A stretch of 64,000 nucleotides of DNA from Reclinomonas americana ATCC 50394 (taxonomy: Eukaryota; Jakobida; Jakobea; Jakobida): contig PS015014.1 of the NCBI GenBank assembly GCA_048213135.1, positions 261,404-325,403 of the forward strand. The letters run 5' to 3'. The notes beneath the pieces are model-generated. The model was not told the origin of the DNA. It ran no database searches and worked only from the letters and a program-made list of their open reading frames with translations. The position numbers and the translations under genes are program-made. Position 1 is the stretch's first letter; each line of letters opens with the position of its first letter. Positions 1 through 11,940 of the stretch are shown here, piece by piece.

Positions 1-1859
1 CCGTCTGCGTCCTCGTTCGAGCTGCTGGTGGAGGAGCACTGGCCGTACTCGGAGTTGGTGGTCTCCGGTGACGTCTCCAACAGTGTCAGTCACGTATTGC
101 GACTGGAAGTGTGTTCGTTGTCGGCGTCATTGTGCGAAGTCGCCGATCGCTTCCGCCCCGTGCAAGAGGTGATGTGGCCGTACCGAGATGTGGCATTCAT
201 GCAGCAGAGCTTTTTGGACTCGCCACTGCATTCGTGTGCGCCGCATCAGGACTTGAGTGACTTGCTACCGGAGACGCTCACCGAGACAACGACTCTGGAG
301 CGCAGCTCTCGCATGTGGTGCGAAAGCTTTGCTCTTTCACAGCTGCGCGCACTGCTGGTGGGCGTCAGCGAACCAACGTTGGCGCACCCGGAGGTGGAGC
401 GTTTGGTGACGGCCAGTAGCGAACTCGTGTACCGAGATTACTCGCGACAATTGGCCGACATTCGTCGTGCACATCCGCGCATGCAAGTCGGCGACGTGTA
501 CATTACGCGGCACTCCAACCTGCGCGATTTCCACGTGGTCATTCACATTTATCATCCGAGACGCCGAGATGGTTGCGTTCACTGTTTCCACCATGTGTGT
601 TTTGAGTGAGTGTGTTGTTGATCGATGTGGTCCAACAGCGGAGCCGGACGAGTGGCGGTGGACGTGCTTTGAACGTGGCCTACATCACGTCTTCGACTTG
701 TGCCTGCTGCTCTCCATTCATCACCTCTCCGTGGCTTTACCGCTGTTCCCAGTGGGCGGTGCGAGTGCGTCGGCACTGGTGAGCAAGTGACAGAACATTC
801 TCCCTGACTGCTCAAGTGTCGCTCACACACTTTCCGGCGCACAGACGGTGGGCTACAAGGAGCAGGCACTGGCGACGTTGCATGCGTGGAAAAACGTGTA
901 CAGGCGGCACCTCGACGCCACACTGGTGCGCACCATGCCACCACCGTCATCGTTGCCCCTCTCGCCCACGGACAGTCGACACGGATCAGCAGCAGCAGCA
1001 CCGGATGCGGTGTCTGGTGCTGTGGCCGGGGTTGCTGACGATGGTATTCTGTCGCCGTCGGCCTCGGGCGATGACTTGTTTTCTGCAGACGACGACGGCG
1101 ATGCGATGCTCGTTGCTGCTGCTGCTGCTGCTGCGGCAGTGGCGGCGGTGTCGTCGTCAGGCGAAAAGTTGCGCATGCAGTGCGCGCTTTTGCTCCTGCG
1201 TCTCTCGCTCACCACGCAGTCGTGCAGAAACAAGTCGCCGCATCTCGTCCTCGACGGGCCGTCAACCTATCACGCACCGCTTCACTCGCGGGCGAAGGTC
1301 GTACCTGGCGGCGCACGACCGGTCATTGTTCACGACGATGATCACGACAGCATGGCGAATCAGCGATTGCACAGCGAGGCACAGAGCATGAGCATTCTGT
1401 GGGAGGGCAGCTCCAATGTGCATCCGCACTCGCGATGGTCGCGTTACTGTGGTCGAACACAACTGCTGCACCGCTATCCGCAAGATTCTGCCAGCGGCAG
1501 TGGCGACTCGGTGTCGTCATCGGTGGCGGCATCGTGGACCGCGCCGCAGCCACCGACCTCGCCGCCGCTGGTGGCCTTGATCGCCGACGCAGGTGTGTGG
1601 TGACGCTCACGAGTGTGACACGTTGTTCTGTGCATTGAAGCAATCTCCCTTGCCAGGTGAGCTGCCACCCAAGTTCCTGCCGGTGCCGGACTTGAGTGCA
1701 GTCGGCGTCAACGCATGTGGTCACGATGTGTTGACCTCGCACAATCCACCCCTGTTGCGCGATCTACGCTTGCTCTTTCCGTGGTCGAGCAAGACAAGCT
1801 CCGCCACACATCACGCCTTTGTGGATCTGCTGACGGGTAGAGCGCATTCGTTGTGATAG
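1..1859 (+). CDS. C12orf4-like (DUF2362) protein, 5'-truncated by the window edge
   Basis: The reading frame is open from the first base, so the N-terminus lies outside the window. The first exon (to about 565) includes VGDVYITRHSNLRDFHVVIH, which resembles the conserved core of the C12orf4/DUF2362 family as I recall it. Following exons at about 640-785 (ERGLHHVFDLCLLLSIHHLS) and from about 844 (YKEQALATLHAWKNVYRR) fit the same family order. A later exon carries a Ser/Ala-rich insert with a polyalanine run (1108-1140) not expected in the animal protein. The last exon (about 1655-1859) ends LLTGRAHSL and a stop. Animal C12orf4 is a cytosolic protein of poorly defined function. Exon edges in the middle are uncertain; the family call is moderate and rests on short motifs. 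Confidence 0.5.
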
Positions 1860-2008
1860 TGATAATGTAGGTGGCCTAATGATTGTTTGTTGGTGTACAC
1901 TAAGTAAGCGCGACTTGCTACTGACCGGAACTGGTTGGTCGTGTGCCTCTTGCGCTGAGCACATGTGAGCTCTGTGGAGAGGCAGTGAGCGAGTGCTACT
2001 CGTGTACG
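1860..2008. other. Tail-to-tail intergenic spacer
   Basis: About 150 bp between the stop of the C12orf4-like gene and the stop of the minus-strand channel gene. It must hold both 3' ends. I see no further coding or RNA signal. Confidence 0.5.
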
Positions 2009-5000
2009 TCACAGATGAACAGCGGCGGGAGACGCAACAAAGTGAATGCGTGCCCACGTCGGCAGCGGCAAGTCAGGTCGCAAGTAGACGGCAGGGAGTG
2101 AGGTCTTGATTTCGGGAATGTACAGCGCCATGTCTTCATCATCCTCGACTGCGCATACACGCACACATGCACATGCGTGAGCCACAGTTCGCAACTCAGA
2201 GATCGGGATTCACCACACACCTGGATTGTAGTGGGCACCTTCCGTGTCGGCGCTGCCCAGGTCGTACTTGGAGCTGCACAGGTTCAGGCGGAATCCAGGG
2301 AAGAACATCGCCATGACCACGACTGCCGAAATGATCAGGTTGATAAAGCTGATCAGCACATAGCGGCTGGAGAACTGCACGACCATTGCATGTCAGTACA
2401 CACAATGTGATACACACACAAGGACTCGTGCACTTACCGGCAGCTGCGAGTAGAGGTATCCGTTGAACAACGCAAAGAGATGGTGCGCCACCAAGCCGAA
2501 TGACATGGATGTGGTGACGGCCTTGGCCAGATCGTCGTCGTACTTGGGAGGCTGGCGGTACGTGCGCAACACTACACAAACACACACACTGAATCAGCAC
2601 TGTGCGGTCACCAGGAACCCCTCGCACAAAGGTGCTGAGTGAGTGCGGTACGCAACAATTGAACTTGTCAACCAGCGAAGACACAAGCAGCACCAGGCCA
2701 GTCGGGATCCAAATGGCTGCGCGCGCACGCACACATACAGATGTGAGATATGCGGTTCTTCCACGCCAACATATCTCTCTCGTCTCCTCTCCAACACTCA
2801 CCAGGGAATGCCGATGAGAACCACATGGTGACGAAAATGGTCTTGAGGAGCCACGCATTGCGGGCGGTGAGGTTGAATTCGGGTCCAATGTACGCATTCA
2901 GCAGCTCCTGCTGCAGTCGCACAAAGCACGACACCTTGATCCAGCGTGACAAACGCCAGATGGGATACTCGAGAATCTGGAGGGCGAGCGCAATGCCGAG
3001 ACCGGTGAAGACAATCGAGTAGATGGAGCCGGCGTTGAAGACGTAAAAATCCTCGGTGCTGCTGGTGCGGCGTACCCACTCCGACACCAGCAAGATAATG
3101 ACGGCCGAGTTGATAAACTGCGCCCACGCCAGCTTCAAGCATGTGGCACGGCACGTGTCGGTGTGCGTGTAGTGGCGCTCCAGCACGCCAAACACAAACA
3201 TCACACGCTGGAGCACAAAGTTGATCAAGGCAATGACAATGGCGATGATGAAAGCCAGCACGCTGCCGCCGACGTTCTTGTCGCTCTTGGCGCGATTGTT
3301 CTTCTCCGTGTCCAGCACGTAGATAATGTAGGCCGACAGTCCGATAAGGCATACGGCGAGCGAGTTGAAAATAAGGAAGCGAATGAAGCGGTTGAATGTG
3401 CCGAATCGCAAGTGGCTCCAGTACACGTCACTGGGCTCCGGAGCGGCGTTCACAGACGGCTTGCTCGGGAAATGCCTGTCGACAACAAACGAGTGGGTGG
3501 TGGTGTGAGTCACCACACTTGTGCGACGAGGGTGAAAAAGTAAACTCAACTGTCTCCACGAGTCCTTCAGCGTGGCGACTTCGTTGTTCGCGAAATCATT
3601 ACGGAACACAGGCTGCTTGAGCACATGCAGCATCTTGTTCGCCGACTCCTCCAAGTCGAACACCACAAGCGCGAGGCCCGTCGACGGGTATGCCTTGCCG
3701 GCGAGCTGCACGAGCGAGAGGTGCAGACAAACACGGTAAGAGTCACACGCCGCAGTGAACGTAGACACACACACAAAGCGCGGTCGGCAAACCTCGCGCA
3801 GACGCTTGCGTGTCTCCTCAAATTCGATCTTGTAGTACTCGGAGGTGCGACCGAATCCCAACTTCATGCCAAACGTGAGCCGTGTGATGGGCGGCGGCTG
3901 GATGCCTTTCAGGATCTCGAGACCGCGCGTCTTCTTGTACTTTTGGTGCAGTTGCACGAGCTTGACAATCGTGTTCTCCAGCTCCGGGCAGTTGTAGACC
4001 ACGACGACCTGGTCGACGAGGCCGAACTGCTCGCAAAACTCCTTCACCTGCTCTGGATTCGTCAGAGACTTGGGCAGGCCGTAGAGTACGACCGAGAAGT
4101 CACTGTGTAGGCGTGTGTGAGTGGAGGAGGATGGGGTGAGGGAGGGGGAAGGGAGAAAGGCCAAGGCACACCATGTCGTGGTGGTCTCCATGTCGATTGT
4201 CGTGGCATCCTTTTGCTGTCGCGTCTTGACAAAGATAAAGAAGAGCACAGAGAGCACCGTGACGAACGACTGCAGCACCGAGACCCACACCGGCGGCTCA
4301 GCTGTGCAGTCCGACGGTGCACCCGAGAGGGAGCACCAGAACGTGCCTGCTCATTTGCGTCAGTGAATTGAGAAGGGGGAGAGCGAGAGGGAGAAGGGAA
4401 GGATAAGGGAGAGAAAGACAAGGCGAGAGGGGGAGAGCGAGATCGAGGAGAAACAAGGGTGAGCGACAGGGAGAAGAGAGCAAGAAGGAAGAGTAAAGGA
4501 GAGCAGCGAGTCTAGAATCACTCCACTATGCTTTGCATGTGAGGGAAACAGACGCAACGACCAAAGGCGCCGTACGAGGTGCGATACCAGAATGTCACCG
4601 GTCGTGCCACACCATCGGCCAATGCACCAGTCGGAGGAGTGCTTCCCGACAGGAGAACAAAGTAGATTACACACGCCGCAGTCTATCACACGCACGTGTA
4701 AGAAGCCACGCTAATGATATACAGAGCAGCGAAGGAGCTCACCAGCAGGCCGAGCGCCAAGAAAAAGAGAGCGACCAATATCTGGAAGCGCAGATACAGA
4801 AGCACGCCAATGCCCAGCTCGCGCAGCTTATCCAGTGGTGTGAAGAACGAGTACGGCGAGTAATTCAGCTGCTCCTCCTGATTGAAGGCGCGCTGCATGC
4901 GATACACCTCCGCCGCATCGTAATCCAAGTCACCGTACTCTTCCGTCACTTGCGCATCTGTCAACCACACACGCAGATAAGCAAGAAGTGAGAGTGTCTC

Positions 5001-5385
5001 TCTGTCTATTATGGAGTCGCTCACCAGTGGGCAGTGACATCTCCATGACTTGTGTGGACGGCGTGACAGTATTCGACGCCTCCGCATCGGTCAAGCCATG
5101 AAAGCGCTTCTTCTTCAGCTTGAGCTTATCGCCGCCCGGTCGCATCCGGTTCATCAGATTCGCCATGCCTCCTGTGCTCGTGGGCGCACCACCATCCGCA
5201 GCAAAGAGCGGACCCACTTTTATGATGTGGAAGAGAGAGAGAGAGTGAGAGTGAGTGAGAAGTGGCGGCTCACATCATTTTTCCTTCTTTTTTGCAAGAG
5301 TGTGTGTAGAAAGAGAAGAGAGAAGAGGGAGAGAGTGCTCACCGGCGTTACTAACGCCACCCGCGGTCTCCTCGTCGCCTTGCAT
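2009..5385 (-). CDS. OSCA/TMEM63-like multi-pass membrane channel protein
   Basis: Probable cation channel or related transporter of the TMEM16/OSCA/TMC superfamily. The start ATG at 5385 opens a short exon (MQGDEETAGGVSNA) whose last codon is completed at the next exon (5221 downward, VGPLFAADGG). Next come a basic cytosolic segment (KLKLKKKRFHGL), a YSPYSFFTPLDKLRELG motif before the first membrane helix, and a cytosolic domain of about 100 residues (DFSVVLYGLPKSLTNPEQ, GLVDQVVVVYNCPELE) of the RRM-like type that sits between helices 2 and 3 in OSCA/TMEM63 proteins. A helix-rich core follows with LERHYTHTDT, then further helices to about 2240 and a hydrophilic last exon (2009-2140) ending FVASPAAVHL. 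Introns are short, but one (about 4350-4520) is a long purine-rich tract on the plus strand. It could also be a protist-specific cousin of this superfamily; ion selectivity cannot be read. Confidence 0.6.
4375..4510. repeat. Purine-rich low-complexity tract in intron of the OSCA-like gene
   Basis: About 135 bp that is almost entirely A/G on the plus strand, so pyrimidine-rich on the coding strand. It lies in an intron and probably acts as or expands a polypyrimidine tract. Confidence 0.7.
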
Positions 5386-5642
5386 GTTGCAATAACGTCT
5401 TTCGTTGTCCCGTTTCTCTGAGTCATCACACAAACTGTCCACTTTGATCGAACACAAAGACGGCAGCGCATGTCAGCTTGTTCTTCGCATGACATGCATG
5501 TGTGTGCATGCATCTCCACTTTGTTGCTTGCGTTGCGCGCCACACTGTTGAATTCTCATTGGCGTCCGGTTTGTCGGAGTGAGTCATGCTCTTCCCGCCA
5601 CGACAACTGTCCCCCTTTGCTTCAAGTGAGAAGTGAGCGACA

Positions 5643-7414
5643 ATGGGTGAGTGGCAAGTATCACTCTCTCTCTCCTCGCTGTTGCTCACCTCCGCTCTGT
5701 GGCAGACGCGATGCGATTGTTGGACCTGCTGATGCGGGGTCGCGCAATGCCCGACGCAGAAGAAGGAGAGGATGACGAGGATGAGGAAGAGGAGGAAGAG
5801 GAGGAGGAAGACCCGTACAGCTGCAGTGCAGCAGACGTCATTCACATTCGTTTCAGTTTCGAGCGCGCGTGCCTCTCTCTCTCTGTGTGTGTGTGTGTGA
5901 GAGTGACAAACTCAATGTGTGATTAGTCCGCAGCGCTGCGGATCTGGACGATGAGTGCGAGGACGAAGGCGTGTTCCATCCCGAGTTCACGCACCAGGTG
6001 TTTGGCGAGTCGGAGCGCATTGTGGGATACCAGGGCTTGCGCGTCAATCTGTACTACTTGTCGCACACGTTGCTGGCGTACGTGAATGTGCAGTACGAGT
6101 CGAAGCGCGAGGGTGGCGAGAGCAGCACCAATGATGTCATTGCCACGTTGACAGAGGTACAGTGTGAGCGCGTCGTGCTTTGTCGTTGTTGTCATGTGTG
6201 TGACACTCTGTCGTGGTCTAGCGACCGATTGGATTCACGGTCGGCCGCGATGAGGCGCCGATCTTCACGCCGTTCACGTTGAGTCGTGATGAGCTGGCGG
6301 CACACGTGGAGGATGCGTTCACTCCGCCGGGGGAGAAGGTGGCGGAGTGGCGCGATCGCGAGGATCGGACGCTGGAGATGTGGGTGGCGCACGGCACCGA
6401 TCAGAGAATGCGCTCGTACACGGATGCGCTGCAGACGTTTGGCTTGTGGTTCATCGATGGCGCCTCGTTCATCGACACTGAGGATCCGAGCTGGATGGCC
6501 TTTTATGCGTTGCGTGCGCCAGTGAGTGTGAGAGGGAGAGTGGAGGAGAGAGCAATTGGCTCACCGACTCGGCGGCGCACAGGTTTGAGCGAGAATCACG
6601 AGGCGATGAGCAGCGGTACCACATCGTCGGCTACGCGACGGTGTACAAGTTCTACGGATATCCCGACAAACGGCGGTATCGCATCTCTCAGTTCCTCGTG
6701 TTTCCGCCGTACCAGCGACGTGGTTATGGAGGTGTGATGCGCCTGCTGCTGGACCAGTGCGCGAACGTGGACACTGACATTGTGTGTGTGGCCTCAGAGC
6801 GACTGCTGCGAGAGATCTACGCTGCCGCCCGTGCCGACACCGACTGCATCGATGTCAGTGTGGAGGACCCGGGTGTTGACTTTGAGCACATGCGCACCGT
6901 CACCGAGCTGCGCATGTGTGTCGAGGAGGACATTTTCGCCAGTTGCGTCTTGACGCAATTTTCGAAGGGAGAGAGGTCACTCACTTCGTGGTGCACACAG
7001 AGGCGGTCGGCGCACTGGGCATTCCGGCAAGTCACGGCTCTGTGCCCTTCCCGCCCTACTCCAAGGCTCTCGGCGAGTACCTCACACAACAACTCAAACT
7101 CAACAAACGACACGGCCGCATCTGCCACGAAGTGCTAGCACTGCGCAGCATCAACCAAGACGACCCCGAGCAGGTGAGACGCACAGAAGATATGCATGTG
7201 CGCGCGAGCGTGCGTTGCCAACCCTCCCTTTCTGTGTGCGCAGCTCGCCACCTACAGACTAGACATCAAGCGCCGCCTGTACTCACAGTTCCGCACGAAG
7301 CCCGACGAGAACGGAGAGATGATCCGCACACCCGCCGACGAGTGCAAGGCCGAACTCGACAAAGCCTTCAAGTACATTCACGAGGAGTACCAGCAGTACG
7401 TCAGCAAGCTGTGA
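5643..7414 (+). CDS. HAT1: Histone acetyltransferase type B catalytic subunit
   Basis: HAT1 acetylates free histone H4 (Lys5/Lys12) using acetyl-CoA before chromatin deposition. The start ATG at 5643 is followed after one base by an intron (ATGG|gtgagt); exon 2 begins at about 5695 with MRLLDLLMRGRAMPDAE and a run of Glu/Asp. The N-terminal HAT1 domain is recognisable (HPEFTHQVFGESERIVGYQG), then TFGLWFIDGASFIDTEDPSW, then the acetyl-CoA motif in ISQFLVFPPYQRRGYGGVM (R-R-G-Y-G, about 6690-6740), then VSVEDPGVDF. The C-terminal helical part holds YRLDIKRRLYSQFRTKP, close to the animal protein, and ends YQQYVSKL. Its stop lies 37 bp from the converging cyclophilin stop. The acidic insert near the N-terminus is longer than in the animal protein. 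Confidence 0.93.
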
Positions 7415-7451
7415 CGGCAAGCAAACACAGAAAACAACCGCCAGTAAACAG

Positions 7452-8315
7452 TTACTCGTCGCTGTACCGCGCCGTCAACACCAGCGGCTTCTCCAGCATC
7501 TTCATGCCACCGTTGCTGCGAGTCGGCAACTCGGAGATCTTGTCGGCCACCTCCAGTCCGTCAATCACCTCGCCCCACACTGTGAGAGCACGCAGCGTGA
7601 GGAGAGAGGGGGAAGAAGAAGGAGGAGGGGGAGATGGAGGAGGAGGAGAAGAACATGAAGGAGAAGAAGGAGGAGAATATGGAGGAGGAGGAGAAGAAGA
7701 ACAAGAACAGGAACAAGAATGAGAAGAAACATAGAAGAGGCCGAACCGGTGAATCCCAGCGCCCAGCCGCTGTCGCCATACCGGTCCAGATTGGTGTTAT
7801 CGCCAAGGTTGACAAAGAACTCGGAACTTTGCACAAGAGTGAGCATTGATGCATGTTGCGCGAGACAGACAACTCTTGACATAAAATTTGAAGAAAGACG
7901 CACGTGGCGGAATTCGGATCGTCCCAGCGCGCCATGGTCACCGTCCCGCGACGATTCGGCAACGAGTACTCCAGCGGCAGCTTTCCACATGGCGACTCTA
8001 TGCGTGTGTGCATAAGACAGCGTCTTGAGAGACAGTGTGACACACACACACATTGTGCGCACCTCGCGTCTCTCCGGAAGCCGTGCGCAGGCCGCCTTGA
8101 ATGACAAAGCCCGGCTCTGCACGGTAGATGCAGCACCCGTCGTAGAGGCCTGAGCGCGCATGTGAGAGACACACACAGAGAGACAACTTTCTCTCTCTGT
8201 TTCTCTCACCTGCGCTTGCAATCTGCTTGACGGCCTCACAGTGTCGCGGCGCCACATCCGTGCGCATGCGAATGGTGATGACACCAGCGTCGCCACAGGT
8301 GAGCTTCAGAGTCAT
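7452..8315 (-). CDS. Cyclophilin-type peptidyl-prolyl cis-trans isomerase
   Basis: Catalyses cis-trans isomerisation of Xaa-Pro bonds. The start ATG at 8315 gives MTLKLTCGDAGVITIRMRTD, the first strands of the cyclophilin barrel, then APRHCEAVKQIASAG. Next is the substrate-site segment IYRAEPGFVIQGGLRT (animal FHR..PGFM.QGG: the Arg, Phe and Gln are kept, while the flanking His is Tyr-shifted), then LPNRRGTVTMARWDDPNSA, EFFVNLGDNTNLDRYG, and VWGEVIDGLEVADKISELP at the end (7452-7579). No signal peptide is seen, so it is probably cytosolic or nuclear. One intron (about 7580-7745) is a purine-rich (plus strand) expansion. The start is only 55 bp from the divergent kinesin start. Confidence 0.85.
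7600..7735. repeat. Purine-rich intronic low-complexity tract
   Basis: About 135 bp of GGA/GAA-type repeats on the plus strand, inside the last intron of the minus-strand cyclophilin gene. Spurious Glu-rich and Leu-rich frames arise from it. Confidence 0.7.
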
Positions 8316-8370
8316 GAGCGCAATTGAAGCCGCTGCAATGGATGCGCAGTGAACGAATTGTGCGACGAAA

Positions 8371-8778
8371 ATGGAAGGCGAGGGAGCAAGCGTTGTCTCT
8401 GGCTCCTCCTCTTCCTCCTCAGCAGAGGCCGCTGTGCGTGTGTTTGTGCGACTGAGGCCGTTCACCACAGAAGAACGAGTTGCGCGTTCTCTGTTCTCTT
8501 ATCATCAAAGTGCCTCACTCTCACACTTTGGTCACATGCGCAGACACATCGTGATCCGAGTGAGTACTCATGGGAGGCCATGGAGAGTCGCCACGTGGTG
8601 CCCTCGCGATATGCGCGGGAGCATGTCAAGTGCCCAGCGTTCTCCTTTGGTCAGTCAAACGCACACAGACACACATTGAAGTGATGCATGCACGTTGTTA
8701 TACACGCACACACGCACACACACATACACTGACACCCTTTCCCTCTCTTACGCTTTCTCTCTCTCTCACACAACTCAT

Positions 8779-8810
<32 letters not shown>

Positions 8811-11800
8811 AATCTCAATCTCCACTCAGACTGCGTGTTTCCGCCCTCGGCCACCAACTGGGATGTGTATGAGGCGTGTGGGCGATCCATTGTCAAGTCG
8901 GCAGTCGAGGGCATCAATGGTGTGCAGAGAATGCGCGAGTGTGTGATGCATTCAACGTCTCTCTCGCTCACAGAGACGCCTCTTTCTCTTTGCAGGGACC
9001 ATCTTTGCGTATGGGCAAACAGCTGCGGGCAAGACGCACACGATGATGGGTCTGGAGAGCGACTTGGGAGTGATTCCGGTGGCCATTAATGATGTGTTTC
9101 GCCTGGCGGAAGAGGTGCTTACTCCGACGCTGTCGACTGCGTGTGCGTGTGTGGTGTGTGCTCACTGGCGTCTACAGTGTCACGATCGCGAGTTCCTCAT
9201 CCGCTGTGGCTACTTGGAGATCTACAACGAGACGGTGATTGACCTGCTCAATCCCGACGCCACTGTCAACATTCTCGACGGGCGTGAGAAAGTTACGCGT
9301 CGATCCCCTCTTCCCCCCCACAATCCGTTTTCCTCATGGTGTGGGCGTGCAGGGGTCGGTGATTGTGCAGGGTATGACGGAGGTGCCGGTGTCGTGCACC
9401 AACGATGTTCTCCGCGTGTTGAAAAAGGGCTCCGGTTCGTCGTGTGCATGCTGACAAGCTCGCCTTCTTTGCTTATGTCTCCGCTGCTGCTGCTGTAGAT
9501 CGACGACACGTGTCGACAACGTTGATGAATGAGCACAGCAGTCGTTCGCATGCCATCTTTCGCATCATCATTGAGAGTCGGGAGCTGCCGCGTGCCAGCG
9601 AGCCGTCGGCGCAGTCGGGAAAACGAGTTCTTCCCAAGCCATCCAGCGGTACTTTTTTCTGATTTTCTGCATGTCGTCGTTCCCGCCAACGGACACTGAC
9701 CGCACTCGCGTGCAGCCTTTTATGCGGGTCAGGCCGTGCGTGTGTCGCAACTGGTGAGTTTCATGTTCCGGGAATCTTCTTTTTTTGGCGCCAGCTGAGT
9801 GTGCGCACACCAACAGTATCTGGTCGACTTGGCCGGCAGCGAGCGCACCGGCCAAGTGGCCGAGGAGCAAATGGTGCGGTACGAGGGAACCAACATCAAC
9901 AAGAGTCTCCTCACCCTCGGCCGTGTCATCAAACAAGTCGCCAAGAAGACAACGTTGCGAATGCGCGCTCGTTTGAGCACACGAGCAAGGCACTGACCCG
10001 CGTGCGCAGTGCCAGGGGCGGCTCTCATGTACCATACCGAGAAAGCAAGTTGACGCGACTGATGCAACCGGCACTCGGAGGCAATTCACGATTATCGATT
10101 GTGTGCTGCTTGCATCCGCTAGTGGAGCACGCGGAGAACTCGATCAGGTAGGAGAGTGGAGTGTTGTTGTCGACGGGAAATTCCGCGCCCAGCTGGCTCA
10201 CTGGTGTCTCGCGCAGCACCCTTCGCTTTGCCAACAACGCCAAGAATCTCCAAAACAGCGTCCGGGTCAACGAAGTGATGGATGACACGGCACTGCTGCG
10301 CAAGTACAAGCGCGAGATTGAGGATTTGCGTCGCAAGCTCGGTGCGATTATGGACGGGCAGTCGGCAGCGGTGTGCACAATCTCTCTCTTGTTCCACATT
10401 GGCCGTTATCTCACCATGTGCATTCACAGGATCCTGGGGCAATGGTGGAGCACTCGCAGTCGCTGCCGGCGTTGGATGAATTCGAACGCGAACGCAAAGT
10501 ACGTGTGTGTTGACCAGTGTCGGCCCCAACGTGCTTGTCTCATTTGTCGATTCCATGCAGCACGAGGAAGATCGGCAGGCCATGCAAGAAAAGCTGGCAC
10601 TTGAAGCCGGTCGACGAGAACAACTTGAGAAGAAACTGGTGCGCGCGCACGTGTGTTTTTTTGTGTGTGCTCCAAATCTCACTCTTCGCTTCCCCGGCGC
10701 AGGAACGCTTGACACGCCTCTTCCTCAACTCGGCCGTACAAGAGTCCGAGGATACCACCTCGACACTACCACGTCACATATCGGCGTCGGTGCTTCTGGC
10801 CTCCGACGGTCCTCTCTCTGTGCATCACTTGCGACGAGCCAACGGTGGCGGCTCACCTCTGCATCGGCGGCGATCGACCACTGTCGGCGATGTGAGTGCC
10901 GTGCCGGTCACCGTGCGTTATATTGTGGTGGGACGACTCACGTGCTCGTCGTGTCACGCCACGCAGACATCGATGATGGATCACTTTTTGCGGCTGGATC
11001 CGGGCTCTGGCAGCGACTCGTCGGGCGACGAGTCGAATTCGGGCGAGCCAACCGACTCGTCGCGTGCCTCCGGCAGCCCAGCACAGTGGCTCGACCACAT
11101 GGCCGAGTTGCGCAGTGGTGTGTCGGCGTCGTCGTCGCACTCACAACGGCGCGGCAGTCGGCGCGACTCCAAACGCGTCGATCACCTCCTGCAGCACATT
11201 CAGTTGCTGAAGCTGCGCGTGGCTGATCTGGAGAACGAAAACGAGAGTCTGGCCATGCGACTCGCCGACCGCGAGCGCACCTCGTCTCTCATCTCGCTCC
11301 ACTTGCCGGTGGTGGTGGCCGGTGCGGGCGAGCGCACCGAGCCGTACGTGACGGTGCCGACCAAGGAGGCCGTGTCGCCACAAAAGCAGGCGCGGCGAGT
11401 GACGTTTGAGGATGCCGCCGCTTCGGCTACCGCCGGAGGTACGACGAACTACAACAACAGCAGTCGTGATTGACGTGCGCTGTCCATGTGCTGAATTAGG
11501 TGTGATCGTGCAGGGCGTTTGGTGGGCACCGAGGCCGAGGTCGAGCAACTGGCGCGCGCCCTCTCCGAGCTGCAGGCGAGCCTGGAGGAGACCACAATCA
11601 AGTCGCTCAACACGGCCTCCACTGCCACTAGCGACATTTTCGATTTGATCATTCAGAGCAACGAGCGCATCGACGCCTGCGCGGAGCGCGTCGAGGAACT
11701 CATGCAAGAATACGGGCACCTGCACATTGGCGCCGTCGCGCTGCGCATCATGCGCGAACAGTGCAATTTGCGCTACATCAACAACGAGTGCGCCGTCGCC

Positions 11801-11872
11801 ATCATCCACCCAGTACTGGAGAAGCTGCAAGCCGAGTTGGCGCAAGGTGGCGGAGGTGGGGGAAAAGTGTAG
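8371..11872 (+). CDS. Kinesin motor protein, kinesin-7/CENP-E-like
   Basis: N-terminal microtubule motor. The start ATG at 8371 gives [11 protein letters not shown], then [13 protein letters not shown]. The P-loop is [17 protein letters not shown] (about 9000-9045); the small residue replacing the usual Gly in GQTGAGKT resembles CENP-E-type motors. [16 protein letters not shown], switch [12 protein letters not shown] (about 9528-9560), switch [15 protein letters not shown] (about 9823-9860) and [15 protein letters not shown] follow, then [20 protein letters not shown] and [19 protein letters not shown] (neck region, about 10220-10280). Downstream are short coiled-coil segments, a Ser-rich linker, an [17 protein letters not shown] heptad stretch (about 11215-11270) and a helical tail ending GGGGGGKV. 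At several hundred residues it is far shorter than animal CENP-E. At least nine short introns, one with a (CT)n run (8755-8825). The kinesin assignment is certain, the subfamily moderate. Confidence 0.9.
8755..8825 (+). repeat. (CT)n simple repeat in kinesin intron
   Basis: Pyrimidine tract of CT/CTCTT units just before an intron acceptor, on the coding strand. Likely an expanded polypyrimidine tract. Confidence 0.75.
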
Positions 11873-11940
11873 CGGCGACGTTGCTGTCCTGTGCGCGTGT
11901 CCCGGCCGTTAACGCACAGTGATTGAGAGAGAGCGAGAAG

